A DNA stretch of 64,000 nt from Pelobates cultripes (GCA_933207985.1 OW240924.1:71368517-71432516), one strand, 5' to 3'. Shown: positions 46,013-57,180, counted from the stretch's first letter. Program-made: numbers and translations. The notes: a model not told the origin generated them from the letters alone.

Positions 46013-46824
46013 TTATTATTATACGTACAGCAACAACTGAACAAGATCATATTAAAACTTCATCTTTTCCAAAGTAATCTATGTTTGAAAGTATAAAAAA
46101 AAAAAAAGTTTTTTTTTTTCACAAACATTTAATTAACATATGTACTGCTATTTCATTCACTTTTATTAATGCAATGGTGGGATTTATAAAGTTCAAAATG
46201 TCCTTCATTATAAATGTTTTCTTTAAATATTCAAAAATCTCAAGTGTGACAGACAAACTTTTCAATGAATGCAGTGGTCAAATTTAATTTCAAAATAAAC
46301 AAAAAATAATGTTGTCCTCCCCCACCTTGGAGCTCCAAGCTTAATATATTTGTATGTGTGTTTTAAATTGCTAAATATATTATAGGATGTTCTTATGTGC
46401 ACACCTATTTGGATGAATGGCTTCTTGAATCCTGGGTTCATGATTGTACCAATTAACAGACAGATAAATCAAGCAATTCTGCAAGTTTATGGTGTTAAAT
46501 TTAATTTTTACCATCAGAATGCCAGAGTACTAGGCTGGGCAATGTTCCAACCATGTATTTGTCAACTTCAATTCCTGCAAACAGCCGGAGTAACTTTTTT
46601 ATTTTTGCCAATAATTTTTTTGTTTGTTTGTTTGATAAGTTGAGCATGATTTTATCATCCTATATTTACTTGATAAAATTGAATGAAGTGGCAGTATGCA
46701 TGTTAATTACATGTTTGGAAAACGTAAAAAAAAAAAAAACGTTTTATTCTGTCAAACATAGACTATTTATGAAAAAATTACTTTTTAATATTGTCCTGCT
46801 CATTTTTCTGTACATAAAATAATC
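46013..46824. other. AT-rich interior between the inverted arms
   Basis: No supported coding region. About 650 bp of this is missing in the duplicated copy B. The frames at 46395-46643 and 46553-46822 are AT-rich and featureless. Confidence 0.45.
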
Positions 46825-46892
46825 TATTTATGGTATCTTTGGTTGAAGAATAGTGAAATGTGGATATTACTATTTAATTTATGGTTGCAACA
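46825..46892. repeat. Right arm of the 0.9 kb inverted-repeat structure
   Basis: It reads TGAAATGTGGATATTACTAT and TTAATTTATGGTTGCAAC, complementary to the arm at 45948. The pair may be the termini of an old MITE whose target duplication is no longer visible. Confidence 0.6.
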
Positions 46893-47170
46893 ATTAATAG
46901 TGTGTTTATCCAAGCAGATCTCTGTTTTTAGCTTTTTATCCCTAATGAGACCGGACATTCCATAGTGTTGGATACAAATGCCAACATCAACCTCACTTGA
47001 TCCATTAAAGCTTTGTGGTAGAAATGTCAAACACCAGTGCTTGAAGGCCACGGACACCCAGGGCTTTCTATATAACACACTGCTGATTAATGCACACTTT
47101 TCATATTTTAGTCTAGATAAGCTGTGATTCATGTTTATTTGATTGTATGCTAATTACACAAATTGTAGAA

Positions 47171-47690
47171 CTTTGCATACATATCTACAGTGTACATAAA
47201 TAGATTGTGTCCTTACCCTTATGATAAGATTCCCTTTTGTTAATGCAGATATCTCTTACATCATGCTTTTTTAAGATCTCAGGGATGATACTTAAAGCTG
47301 ATGTTATAACTGATTGAGATATGAATCTAGTGATGAGGGTACCATAAGATTTTTTATAATAAGCCATGAATTCTCATAAACAGCAGGATTTATTGATCAT
47401 TTAGTGGAAACTGTTGGTACACAGAGCCATATATTAAAAATTACACCTGACAGAATAAGCTGTGTGTGTGGAGCATTAGCTTATCAGACTTCCAACACTG
47501 ATCCATTCACAATTAGGCCACGAGTATGTGATAAATCACTGGGGTGTTGCTTTCTTGACTTACGAAGGTGATACATTCCTGCAAACTTACGACATCCTAC
47601 AGGGCTAATGTCCCTATAATTTCTAAACTGAAATCCATAACACATGCTGGCAGATGGGATCCCCTTTTTAAATTCTTTTGTTACTTAGGC
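47171..47690. other. No recognised gene
   Basis: Spacer after the duplication. It includes TTAGCCTTATCAG-type AT-rich text; nothing is supported. Confidence 0.35.
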
Positions 47691-47692
47691 TG

Positions 47693-48114
47693 TGTCACAG
47701 TACCTTTTGTAGCCTATGATGCCCAGATGGTGGATAGGGACACTTCCCACAGTCCCTCTCCTCTACTCAGCAGATCTGCCGTTGGCTGCTTTAGCTTCAC
47801 CCCTTTAATGATGCACCTGTTTTCGGGGCATGGCTATATAACTAAAGCCACCATCTATAAAAAGGCACATTAGGTCAAGGATCATTGCCCTGTTATGGTT
47901 ATGTTTTTGGTTCCCAATAGTGCTTGTGTATTCTCTGTATTTCTGGTTTATTGATCTTGGTTATTCTGACTGTTCTCCATTCTGTAATCCAGTGACTTGG
48001 CTATTAGTTTTCGCTTCCCTAATTTCTGGTTTCACTGATTTGACCTGTCCCTGACCACTCTATGTCTAACAACGTTAAACCTGGCCACTCTAAGAACCGG
48101 TATACGTTGTCACA
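47693..48114 (+). mobile_element. LTR-like fragment, Gypsy-type, plus orientation
   Basis: It starts TGTCACAGTACC and ends CGGTATACGTTGTCACA. Two TATA-like boxes (GGCTATATAAC near 47829 and CTATAAAAAGGC near 47856) precede a T/C-rich half (TTCTGACTGTTCTCCATTCT, TTTGACCTGTCCCTGACC). This layout fits a promoter-bearing LTR in plus orientation and mirrors the minus-strand pieces at 23552, 27089 and 50296. No target duplication or internal coding region was found. Confidence 0.55.
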
Positions 48115-49856
48115 TCTATTATCATATACACACTGCATGTTGGGTCACAAGGTATAATGGCAGGCTGGATATAAAATACTTTTTGACCTAGGCCAACATG
48201 GAACATATTCAATATATATATATTTTAATAATTGACAGAATAAATTCAAACCAACCTTTAAACATCCCATATCAAAAAGCAGTGTCCCACTCATTTTACA
48301 TTCAATTACAGAGTAGTACACATGACCCACATATTAGTGGGATATTCCATGCTAGCACAGGGTATTTTGGACACAATTCCCAAGACTGGGAAGTAATTAT
48401 TTGGAGCATTGCGTGGGTAGGTGGGCAACAGATGGTGTGGGCCAGTCTATAAAAAGGGCAGTATTATCTGGAAAGGGGACACATCAACCTGATTGACACC
48501 CTCTCTGGCTATGAGAATGGCTTGTAGCTATTTCCTCTTTTTATAAAAAGCAAAAACAAATAACGGCACCTCTGCTTGATAGGAGTGCTGTATTATTCTA
48601 AAATCTACTCCCAAATCAGGAAAACAAAACTGCTCACATCCATATCGTAAACAGGCTTGGGACATCTCCCAAATAATAACGCACACATAAATATTACCTA
48701 TGGAACATTTTTATTATATTATATTTTTCCAGGCATACCTTAAGTAGTGTGCAAGCTGCAAGACCAAAGTCCTAAGGACAGTTATAAATCCAATATTGAC
48801 CATATATCCATTATTCCTAACAGTGCCTTAAAGGGCTATTGTGATGAAATTTTCACTTTTCGTTTTTTTGCTTTAAATTTTGTGCATTTAACTAAACTTA
48901 ATGATCTATAGTGATCTGCCAGCTGCTGCAGTTTCCAATAGGGTAGGAGGCTAGTAAGGTTGAGCAGTTGGTCAGATAGCAAAGTCTGCCACAACATGGA
49001 TGTGTAGAAAGAACTGTTTTCACTCTATCTCCACATCTATACATTTGCCAGCCATCAGCTAGAACTATGTCGGCATGGATGCCATTATTTTGACAGTAAC
49101 ACAAGACTCTTGACCTGTGTTTATCAGAGTTCCTTTAAATGCTACTGACATAGAAGAAACATTTGTACAGTGCAGTGGTCAAAACCTACAACTTATGTTT
49201 GGTTTTCTCATGTCAGAGGCAGTGTGTGATTGACAGCTTAAGGGCTAGCACAATGAAATATCAATTACCATCGTTTTTTGACAAGAAATATGTTTTGGAC
49301 TCTTTAGATTACGGTTTCTTTTTCACTGTGACAGTTTTAACGAGAATTAATACATTGAGAGAATTTCATGCATTCAAGCGCTTTCATGCACTCGCATCTG
49401 CAACCTCGCACTTCCTGTTTACCAACGAGTGCGCGAGAGATGAATAGAACGTTCATCTCTCTGGATAGAGGGAGGATTCTGCTACCGACCACCTGGAATC
49501 CTAAAACACCCACTGGTGGGTGGTAGGGACCAGGCTGACGACCCATGCATTACATCCTTACATCTTGTTTGCATTGTCAAATGTTTTTCAACATGGCATG
49601 CTGTGGAGACTGGTCTTTTTAATACACTTGATTCAAAGTAGAAAACTCTGGCCTTGATAACAATCCTGTGCATGTTTTTCTTTTTTTGTTTGATAACAAA
49701 TTTTGAACTTCAAACCACATCGCATGTGAACATGTTCAGAATCCAAAAAAAAGTTTTCTGCCAATAACACCAAATTTATAAATTATCAACTTAAAACTAG
49801 GCTTAACTTTTGTTGTAGTTGTTACTCACACTTCAAGACCAGTATGCCTAAATTGA
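48115..49856. other. No recognised gene
   Basis: Spacer. Some stretches (49380-49520) are less AT-rich but encode nothing recognisable. Confidence 0.4.
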
Positions 49857-50215
49857 GGGACACTAGCTGAATGAAGCCGTTGTGGTAAATAGATCATGCC
49901 CCTAGAGTCTGAATGCTTAGTTCTCTTCCTTGTTGGAGTTAAATCACTTTGTTTATGCAGCCCTAGCAACACCTCCTCTGGCTCTGGCTCCTTCTTTTGC
50001 TTCCCCTACTGCACAGTATGTTTGTTTAGAATTTCATATTTCCTGCTCTGTTGATAGCCTGCTAGATCCTGCTTCCTGTATTAACAGGGCAAGAGTTAGT
50101 TACTTCTACAGTAAACACAATGTGTTGTAATATCTGTTTGAAAAAATAAATAAATTAATGAAGGCTGTGTGAGTCATAGCCAGGGGAGGTGTGGCTATGG
50201 CTTCATTGTCACAGT
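49857..50215. mobile_element. TTAA MITE of the 8462/56235 family, ends degraded
   Basis: The left side reads GAGGGACACTAGCTGAATGA, GATCATGCCCCTAGAGTCTG, and GGAGTTAAATCACTTTGTTT. The right side near 50160 has GAAGGCTGTGTGAGTCATAG. These match the interior of the 8462, 9925 and 56235 copies. The terminal TTAAAGG and the right end have been lost. Confidence 0.6.
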
Positions 50216-50295
50216 TGTATTACCCTAACATGAAAAATCGAGGTTAGCATGTACTAGAGTCAGACCATATCACTGGTCCTTAAAGTGGCAGGGCT

Positions 50296-50695
50296 TGTCA
50301 TTAACAGGGAGAAAATACGCAAACAATTAGACAAACCGAGATCAGGAAAACAAAGACATGGGAGAACAAGTTAACTTAGCCGGGTCAGGATTAATCGATA
50401 CAAAGGGTCAGAGAACAAGCTAAAGTCAGAACCAATAGTCAAAATGGAAAAACAATTGCACTAATTGGGAATCTAAGGGAAACTACAACAGTACACTGAC
50501 ACGGGGGTAGGAAAAGCTATTTAAACAATTTGGGACCCACTGATTGGTCCACATCATCCATGTGAACCCAAAACATTGGAGAATGGGGCTCCAGATGTGA
50601 ATGGACGTAAACCTGGAATGCCGGACATGCTTTATGAAGAAGATTCCTCTGCCCGATCAGCAGAATGTCACGCTGGTTGGGCAGGTAATGTGACA
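50296..50695 (-). mobile_element. LTR-like fragment, Gypsy-type, minus orientation
   Basis: The edges are TGTCATTAACAGGG and CAGGTAATGTGACA. Internal text (CCGAGATCAGGAAAACAAAG, AAAGGGTCAGAGAACAAGC) matches the style of the pieces at 23552 and 27089, and the complement of 47693. The right part is TATTTAAACAATTTGGGACC, possibly the promoter half on the minus strand. No target duplication was found. Confidence 0.5.
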
Positions 50696-51021
50696 TTCAT
50701 ATGCAGAAACAAGGCTAAGCTAAAGTTATTCTGGTGTTTAGTGTCCTTTATGTTAACAAAATACTGCTATCAAGTGTGGACAAAGTTGATGCTGATAATG
50801 TGGCTCAGTGGCCGCGTAAACTGCCCTTCAATTTGGCTTTTGTTCCTTATTGGTGGACTTTGCCCATTTTGTAAACCTTTTATTGCCCTTTTTTTTTGGT
50901 TCGACTGTTTCTGGTATAATGGAATGTCTCTTCCAAGCAGCATTCACTGCTCCCTCTTTTTTTCCTGGAGGCTGTTCCTAGCTGATGAATGCTTTATTTT
51001 TACTTTATATCTTTTTTTTAA
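50696..51021. other. No recognised gene
   Basis: Spacer. A 167-codon frame over 50576-51079 crosses LTR-like and flanking DNA and has no recognisable domain; its hydrophobic stretches reflect T-rich sequence. Confidence 0.4.
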
Positions 51022-51029
51022 ATGTAAAC

Positions 51030-51847
51030 CAAGCATATCAAACTCAAAGTCTGGATCGGGCCACATAAACAAGGTTTAAGTTTATGTGGGCCGCAAAAAA
51101 AAACAAAACCATCAATTTTCATAGAAACGTAGGTTTATTTTTAAAAGTACAGTATAACCCCCACCCGCAGCATCCCCCTCTACCAAACCACAGCACCTCC
51201 TCTACTAAATCCCAGTCTCCCTCTACTAAACCACAGCACCCCCCTCTACCACCCTGTGACAAGTCTGATCCTCCCGCTGACACACACACACATTCACTGA
51301 CAGACACACACATGCAGACAGACACACACATACTCACAGACACACACTCACTGACAGACACACACACACACACTCACTAACAGATACACCAACACATACT
51401 CATTGACAGACACATACATTCAAACACACATACTCACTGACACACACACATACTCACTGACAGATACATACAGACACACACATTGACAGACACACTGACA
51501 GACACACACTTGCACATTCTTGCACAAACATTATTTTCTTTATTGCTCCTTACCTTATGGAGCCGATGTGGGGCATCTCCCAGGGGTCCTTCCTGCTCCT
51601 CACTGCTCCCTCATGCGGTTTAGTGATGCCGGGTGCCAGAATATGACGTCATATTCCGGCGCACGGCTTCACTTCAGTCGGCACACACGAGGGAGCAGTG
51701 AGGAGCAGGAACACTGAGCTCCCTCGCTGGCCCTCCTCCCCGGCAGGTTAAGTGTTGGGGAATATGGGGAAAGCAGGTGCCTACTCTACTATAACACCAG
51801 CATGTACTCGCGGCTCAGCGAGCCGCAAAGATGGTTTGACATGCTTG
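51030..51847. mobile_element. hAT-like non-autonomous element, 818 bp (family 4)
   Basis: The ends CAAGCATATCAAACTCAAA and the complement of CAAGCATGTCAAACCATC are inverted. They are flanked by perfect 8-bp direct repeats ATGTAAAC (51022-51029 and 51848-51855). The left part has GGGCCACATAAAC with its complement GTTTATGTGGGCC. The middle (51275-51520) is a CA-rich array with CACTGACAGACAC units. The right part is GC-rich (GGAGCAGTGAGGAGCAGG). No transposase. Confidence 0.92.
51275..51520. repeat. CA-rich array inside hAT family 4
   Basis: Imperfect tandem units of ACACACATACTCACTGACAG with varied CA length. Frames over it (for example 51119-51373 on the minus strand) are artefacts. Confidence 0.9.
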
Positions 51848-51855
51848 ATGTAAAC

Positions 51856-53784
51856 AAACAATTACAGTTGTTCACTTTGGTCTTCCAGAAATTAAAATGT
51901 ACTTATTTCCTATTTCTTGCGGTCCGTTTATAAGTCAGCATGCGGTTTTCTGTAGCCTCACTTTTGAATCTGCTTCTCATTCGTATTGGCGGTTGTGTGT
52001 GCATTTAGAATTTTGGGTATGTCCCTGTGGGCAGCTCCTCTTCATTTCTGCTGGGCTGATCTCACCATGTGTTGTTTTAGTACATTTTTATGATGATTAT
52101 GCATTATATTGAAATCGCTTTGCTCATTTTATACTAACAGTTTCACTCTCATGTTTACGTGAGAAAGCATGTTCATGTACACATGTATTGTCTGACACAA
52201 ATACAAACAAACCTGTAAGAGAGAATTCTGAGAAATAAAAAATGGGATATCCACCTGTTTTTATTGAAGATTTCAGTGCATTACATGTATAACCTAAGAT
52301 CAGTATTTGAGTTTCTGTCAAAATAACAGCGTTAAAAAGAGCAGATGAACAATAGCATGAGATGTGATGACGTCAATGATGTAAATAATAGAAGTGATCT
52401 CTGAAGGAACAGCAGTGCTACATAATGTTCAAGACTCCATTTTTTACACAAACGATGCAGAGTGATACAAAAATAGAATCTTTATTGCAGTTCTATTTTA
52501 TATCTGTTTTATTTTATATTCTACTTACTGCTCATTATCACTTTGCATTACTTGGTTTCAAAGCAATGTAGCATTGCATGGATGACTAATTTATATCTTA
52601 AATAGTTGTCCTTTACTATTTAGCTCGTTTACCATTACTTTGACATTACGTTTTCTTTCACCCAACACTGCCCTTTGTTAAGGCTGTTATTAAACTTTTT
52701 ATTTTTTATCTTAATGAAAGTTCATATATGTACCTGCTTTGAATTTAATAAAGTTAATGTGAGGTGCATTGTATGTATATCTAGCTACACAATATGTGTC
52801 AGTTTTGGTGTGCGTGTTTGTATAAGGATTTCCTAAATAATGTCACAAATAGCAGTTTGTGTTTCAGAACATATCCTTATTCTATTTATAAACCTGCGTA
52901 TCATATGTTTTGGTATTTATTATACACTTTAGAAAACAGTCACAGCATGGAAAATTGTTTTCTGTGTGTTTACCAAGTAAAACAATTTCTTTTAACCTTC
53001 TACGTGATCCGTTACTCAGTCTGAGCGTTCAGAGAGAAATGTGACCTTAAGTGTGCCGTAGCTAACTGGGTCAATATACAAATGACATTTACAAATTGGA
53101 GAAAATGGTTTAGAAATAAACAATAGCAAATTGTCAGTTACTAGTAACGTACGCGTTAGTACTAATCATACTTACAAATTGTATGTTTAGCATTGTAAAT
53201 ACCAATTGGTTGTACTGTGCAATTAAAGATATAAATAGGAAATGAGAGCAGCAAACTGCAGCTGATCGAGAAACCCAGACCTTTGTAAAAGGGTCACCCA
53301 GCATTGTAGTTTTCATTTGGTTTCCATTTCATTGGCAATTAATATTAATTATACAGTGCCATAATAATTGTAGCTTGATTATCCTGGAAGACATCAAATC
53401 CAAGATGGCGTATGGAAATAGAGTTGCTGCCCACTATGGATGAGACTTCTGAAAGTGTTCTAAAAAGTGGTCTAAAGTACTAGAAGAGGGAGCCAATATA
53501 ACCATTCCATTGGTTACTCCTCCCCATTGATACTTATTTTTCCACCACTATTTAGAACAAAACACTTTGATAAATCTCCCTCCATTAATTGTGGAATTCT
53601 GCATTGCCACATGTGAATGGGGAAGCTATGGATGCAGCTGCCTGTGCACATTATATCTGTTGTTTTACTGCTTTGTTGGTGGCATTGTTCTAATGACCAT
53701 ATGTGCATGGGGGTATATATATTTGATGCAAAATGGAAAGAAAAAAAAAAGTGTATCTGTCAACGTTTCAATCCACACTTGGAA
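51856..53784. other. No recognised gene
   Basis: AT-rich spacer up to the left edge of duplication copy B. No coding region or bounded element is supported. Confidence 0.4.
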
Positions 53785-54208
53785 GTTTCTTCTTTATTCC
53801 ATCAGTAAGTATAGGTATAATTGTTTCAGCCTTGCTATGAGACCTTTATCAAGAAACTTCACAAATCCGTTGTGTGTGCCTCATCCTGCAAATTTATATA
53901 TTTAAACTTGATATATATATATATCTGAGAATAGCAGATCTTACTCTGCCTAGTGGCATCTTTTTCAGCTGTCATTAAAATGGTGGTAGTTCTGCTCACC
54001 AACACTCATCTCTCCCTATATCCATATCAATTTCTTAAAATATACAAACACCCACTTATACACATTTATATACATACACAGCTGCTTGGATTCTCCAGCC
54101 TTAGGGCAGCAGAAATCCTAAATAACACACTGTATTTATGTGAGAAAACACCAAAAACAGCAAGTAGAATACACGTGTACATTTTAATTAAACAATTAGC
54201 TAATTTTT

Positions 54209-54850
54209 TTACAATTGGAACAGGTATGTAATCACCCTTGTGAGGATGCCTTCTTTGCAAATCTGCGGCTGTTGGTTGACACTGTATGGACTGGTGGAGG
54301 CTCTGTAACCTGCAGCAAGCCTGCGCATTCTGGTCTTAGAAGCATTATCTTTTCCTTGAATATTTATAACTCCTGTGGAGTCAGATACTTTCCCCCGAGT
54401 GTTCTCCAGTACCTGTGTTTTAGCCTGGTTGTTAAAGGGACTCAGGTGGTCAGTAGAAAGAAAGAGTTTTCTTTTCTTTAATGGTGTTGGATCATAAGGT
54501 GGATCATCGAAGATGCTGACCTGCTTGCTGAAGGGACCCAGGTGGTCAGTAGAAAGTAAGGTTTTTCTTTTCTTTAATGTTGTTTTATTATAAAGTGGAT
54601 CATCGAAGATGCTGACCGTGGGTGGTCCATCACTGTCTATATTCTTGCGTGTTCCCTGTGATGTTTGCATAAACATGTATCCAAATAAAAATTCAGGAAC
54701 ATACTGCACAGTCACAGGTTCTGAAGATGTTGGTGAATTTAACTCCACTGGCTCACAACCATATGTTTCTGCAGAAAGAGCCATAGTAACAACTGAGATT
54801 ACTAAGACCGCACAACTAAAAGTGGCCAAGAACCTGAAGGTACAGCTCAT
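54209..54850 (-). CDS. Repeat-containing secreted precursor-like protein, copy B (213 aa, two units)
   Basis: This is the paralogue of the gene at 44064-44801, about 10.1 kb away, with the same start, strand and stop. It is exactly one 32-residue unit shorter (units at 79-110 and 111-142, both with KKRK). The signal-like N-terminus differs by Arg13 to Cys. RMRR is at 174-177, followed by the 36-residue tail (178-213) with two changes from copy A (Lys to Asn, Ala to Thr). Unit 2 reads like the front of A unit 2 (FDDPPYDPTPL) joined to the rear of A unit 3 (LSTDHLSPF), as expected from unequal recombination. No stop or frameshift. Function and family are unknown. Confidence 0.78.
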   Translation of the reverse strand: MSCTFRFLATFSCAVLVISVVTMALSAETYGCEPVELNSPTSSEPVTVQYVPEFLFGYMFMQTSQGTRKNIDSDGPPTVSIFDDPLYNKTTLKKRKTLLSTDHLGPFSKQVSIFDDPPYDPTPLKKRKLFLSTDHLSPFNNQAKTQVLENTRGKVSDSTGVINIQGKDNASKTRMRRLAAGYRASTSPYSVNQQPQICKEGILTRVITYLFQL

Positions 54851-54852
54851 TA

Positions 54853-54879
54853 GTGTTCCGCTTCCTGTGATGTCACAGG
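54853..54879 (-). promoter_or_regulatory. CRE-like and ETS-like motifs upstream of copy B
   Basis: TGACATCA (54868-54875) and the adjacent CAGGAAG/GCGGAAC pair sit at exactly the same distance from the ATG as in copy A. The bases on either side are also nearly unchanged. Evidence is motif and position only. Confidence 0.4.
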
Positions 54880-56234
54880 TGCAGGAGTTCCATTACAGTT
54901 GGGATAGTACAAAGCACTTTTGTTACCTCAAAAGCTTTATGTAAATTAATTCTAAAAAGTAAGTCATTTCATAAAAGGTAAAAACATACAATTTTTTTTA
55001 CCCAAATTTTAAAGGGAATAACAGATTACCAAAGTATTCACCCAGTAGGCTTACATTTAACGATGGTACCAAGTAAGACATAAGTTCTCTAAGCGCCCAA
55101 GAAACAAAAAACAAACACAATCGTAAAAAGAGAAAACCTAATTACCAGGAGACCCACAGCAAAACCTAGCAATAAAAAAACAACATTAAAAAGCATTGCT
55201 CGGGTACATAATCATCCTAGGGAGACTAAACCTCGGGGAATGCGTTTATAAAATTATAGACAACACCATAAGCTTGTCCATCAATCGGTTGTCCTGCCCT
55301 CTCTTTTAGCCATCACATTCTGATCAGAGTGAACTGGTGTTTTTAACCAATCAACCGCTAGGGCTCTATGTGCTGTTAAATTTATTATTACATTATGTAT
55401 TGTTATTATTATGCTTTTCAAATGTGTGGGGGATTTATCTATGGGTGTAGACAGTAGAAAAGAGCAGGGATCAATACCAAACTATATGTTAAATACTTGT
55501 AATTATTTACTTCCACCACATACGTCCCCTTATTGCTGCACTGCTGCCAAAATAGATTCAAAGGTGACTTACACCATTCTGTAGACTAAAACTTTACTGG
55601 AGTGGCATTGTACTTTATTATGAGCTTGTACCATTGGCTTTTGGGAGGCGCGGGGGTGACCATAGGGGCTGAATGTATGACCAGCCCATCAAATTCTTTT
55701 GGCCATATTGTGTATATGAATCTGTATATCTATCTACAGTAGGTATTATGTGTGTGTCCGTATGTGGGCATTGGTATCTGTGTTTGGCATATGTAAGAAT
55801 TTGTGTATGTGTGGGTGCCATGTCCATTCTCTAAAGCAAAAATATAATAACACAAATATAGCCGTGCTCCTTTTGAATTCAGGCTCTGCATCTGCCCCTG
55901 CTGGAAAGTAGAATGTTTAGAAGTAAAAGACTGATAAATAGTGTTACATATTTCAGCCACAAGTTAAATTGAAATATCCACATTTCAAGTTTAGCATGAT
56001 TTTGGCATCCCATTGTTGTAGTAATAAAAGTGACTGAAATGACAGCACACACGTTTATTACATGTTTGTGAAAAACATTTTTTTTTAAAATTCTTTCAAA
56101 CAGACTTTTGGAAAATATGATGTTTTCATTTTATCTTGTTCAGTTGTGGCTGTACATGTAACAATACATGTATGTTATCTAAGGTTACAAAATCGCGAAT
56201 TGTAGATATTACCAATATGGTTATGGTTCTGTTC

Positions 56235-56801
56235 TTAAATGGACACTATAGTCTCCAAAATAACTTTTCACTTAAGGAAGCAGTTTTGGTGTAAAGATCT
56301 CATCCCTGAAGTCTCAATGCTCTATTCACTGCCATTTAGGAGTTTAATCACATTTGTTTCTGTTCATGCAGTCCTAGCTACACCTCCCCTGGTTGTGACT
56401 GACACAGTTTGCATGGAAAAGAAAATTGATTTATGGTAATTTTTAATCAGATATTAACTTGCTTGCAAAGTTTTTATCTCCTGCTCTGTAAATTTTACTT
56501 TAATCACACACAGGAGGTTCCTGCAAGGTCTAGCAAGCTATTTACAGAACAGGAGATAAGACATTCTAAATTAAACAGAATTTGCAATAAAGGAAGCATA
56601 AACATTAAATCTCACTTTACAGGAAGTGTTTAGGAAGGCTGTGTAAGTCACATGCAGTGAGGTGTGTCTAGGATGCATAAGCAAAGTGATTTAACTCCTA
56701 AATTGCAGAGAATTGAGCAGAAGGACTGCAGGGGCATGATCTATACAACACAACGGCTTCATTAAACTGAAGTTGGTGTGGTGACTATAATGTCCCTTTA
56801 A
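56235..56801. mobile_element. TTAA MITE inserted in duplication copy B
   Basis: It runs from TTAAATGGACACTATAGTCT to GGTGACTATAATGTCCCTTT and AA, with TTAA at both edges. Internal family text is CTCATCCCTGAAGTCTCAAT, CCATTTAGGAGTTTAATCAC. Copy A lacks it: there the flanks TTATCCC and TAATGAGACCGGACATT are contiguous near 46945-46960. No coding capacity. Confidence 0.82.
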
Positions 56802-56821
56802 TGAGACTGGACATTCTATAG

Positions 56822-56957
56822 GAGGGGTAGGCAACCTTTGGCCCTCCAGATGTTGTGGATTACATCCACCATAATGCTCTTACACCCATAATGCTGGCAT
56901 AGCATCATGGGAGGTGTAGTCCAAAACATCTGGAGTGCCGAAAGTTGCCTATGCCTG
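56822..56957. mobile_element. 136-bp hAT-type MITE inserted in duplication copy B
   Basis: The ends GAGGGGTAGGCAACCTTTGG and the complement of CAGGCATAGGCAACTTT are inverted. The flanks are TTCTATAG (56814-56821) and ATCTATAG (56958-56965), an 8-bp duplication with one mismatch. Copy A preserves the empty site as a single TTCCATAG near 46957-46964. The interior has ATCATGGGAGGTGTAGTCC, typical of short hAT derivatives. Confidence 0.9.
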
Positions 56958-57180
56958 ATCTATAGTGTTGGATACAAATGTCAACATCAGTTTCACTTGA
57001 TCCATCAAAGCTTTGTGGCAGAAATGTCACCCTGCAGTCCTTGAAAGCCACGGACACCCAGGGTTTGCAGTATAATACTTAACACACTGCTGATTAATGC
57101 ACAATTTTCATATTGTTAGCTGGATAATCGGTGATTCATGTTTATTTGATTGTATGTTAATCAGACAAATCCTAGAAATA

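Larger units (their letters stand above)
43635..47170. repeat. Tandem segmental duplication, copy A
   Basis: It matches 53785-57180 in the same orientation, offset by about 10.1 kb. It starts near AAAGTTTCTTCTTTTTTCCA, spans the gene at 44064-44801, and ends near GCTAATTACACAAATTGTAG. Matching landmarks include CACCCAGTAGGCTTACATT (A near 44980), CATCATTTCTGATCAGAG-type text near 45270, and GATACAAATGCCAACATCAA near 46970. By eye the flanks differ at about one base in ten, the gene at about one in twenty. Copy A has about 650 bp (45985-46640) absent from B. Confidence 0.85.
53785..57180. repeat. Tandem segmental duplication, copy B
   Basis: Matches 43635-47170 in direct orientation. Its left edge lies in a stretch (TCAACGTTTCAATCCACACT, then AAGTTTCTTCTTTATTCCAT and CAGCCTTGCTATGAGACCTT) that reads like a dispersed repeat and may have helped create the duplication. 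It spans the gene at 54209-54850. Two MITEs (56235-56801 and 56822-56957) are absent from copy A, while A holds about 650 bp absent here. Confidence 0.85.

Noticed and set aside
50576..51079. 167-codon hydrophobic ORF
   Set aside because: Hydrophobicity follows from T-rich DNA; it spans an LTR-like piece and its flank and has no recognisable family.
53567..54231. ORFs resembling membrane proteins left of gene copy B
   Set aside because: Low-complexity T-rich spacer and 3' flank of the gene; not conserved as frames in copy A.
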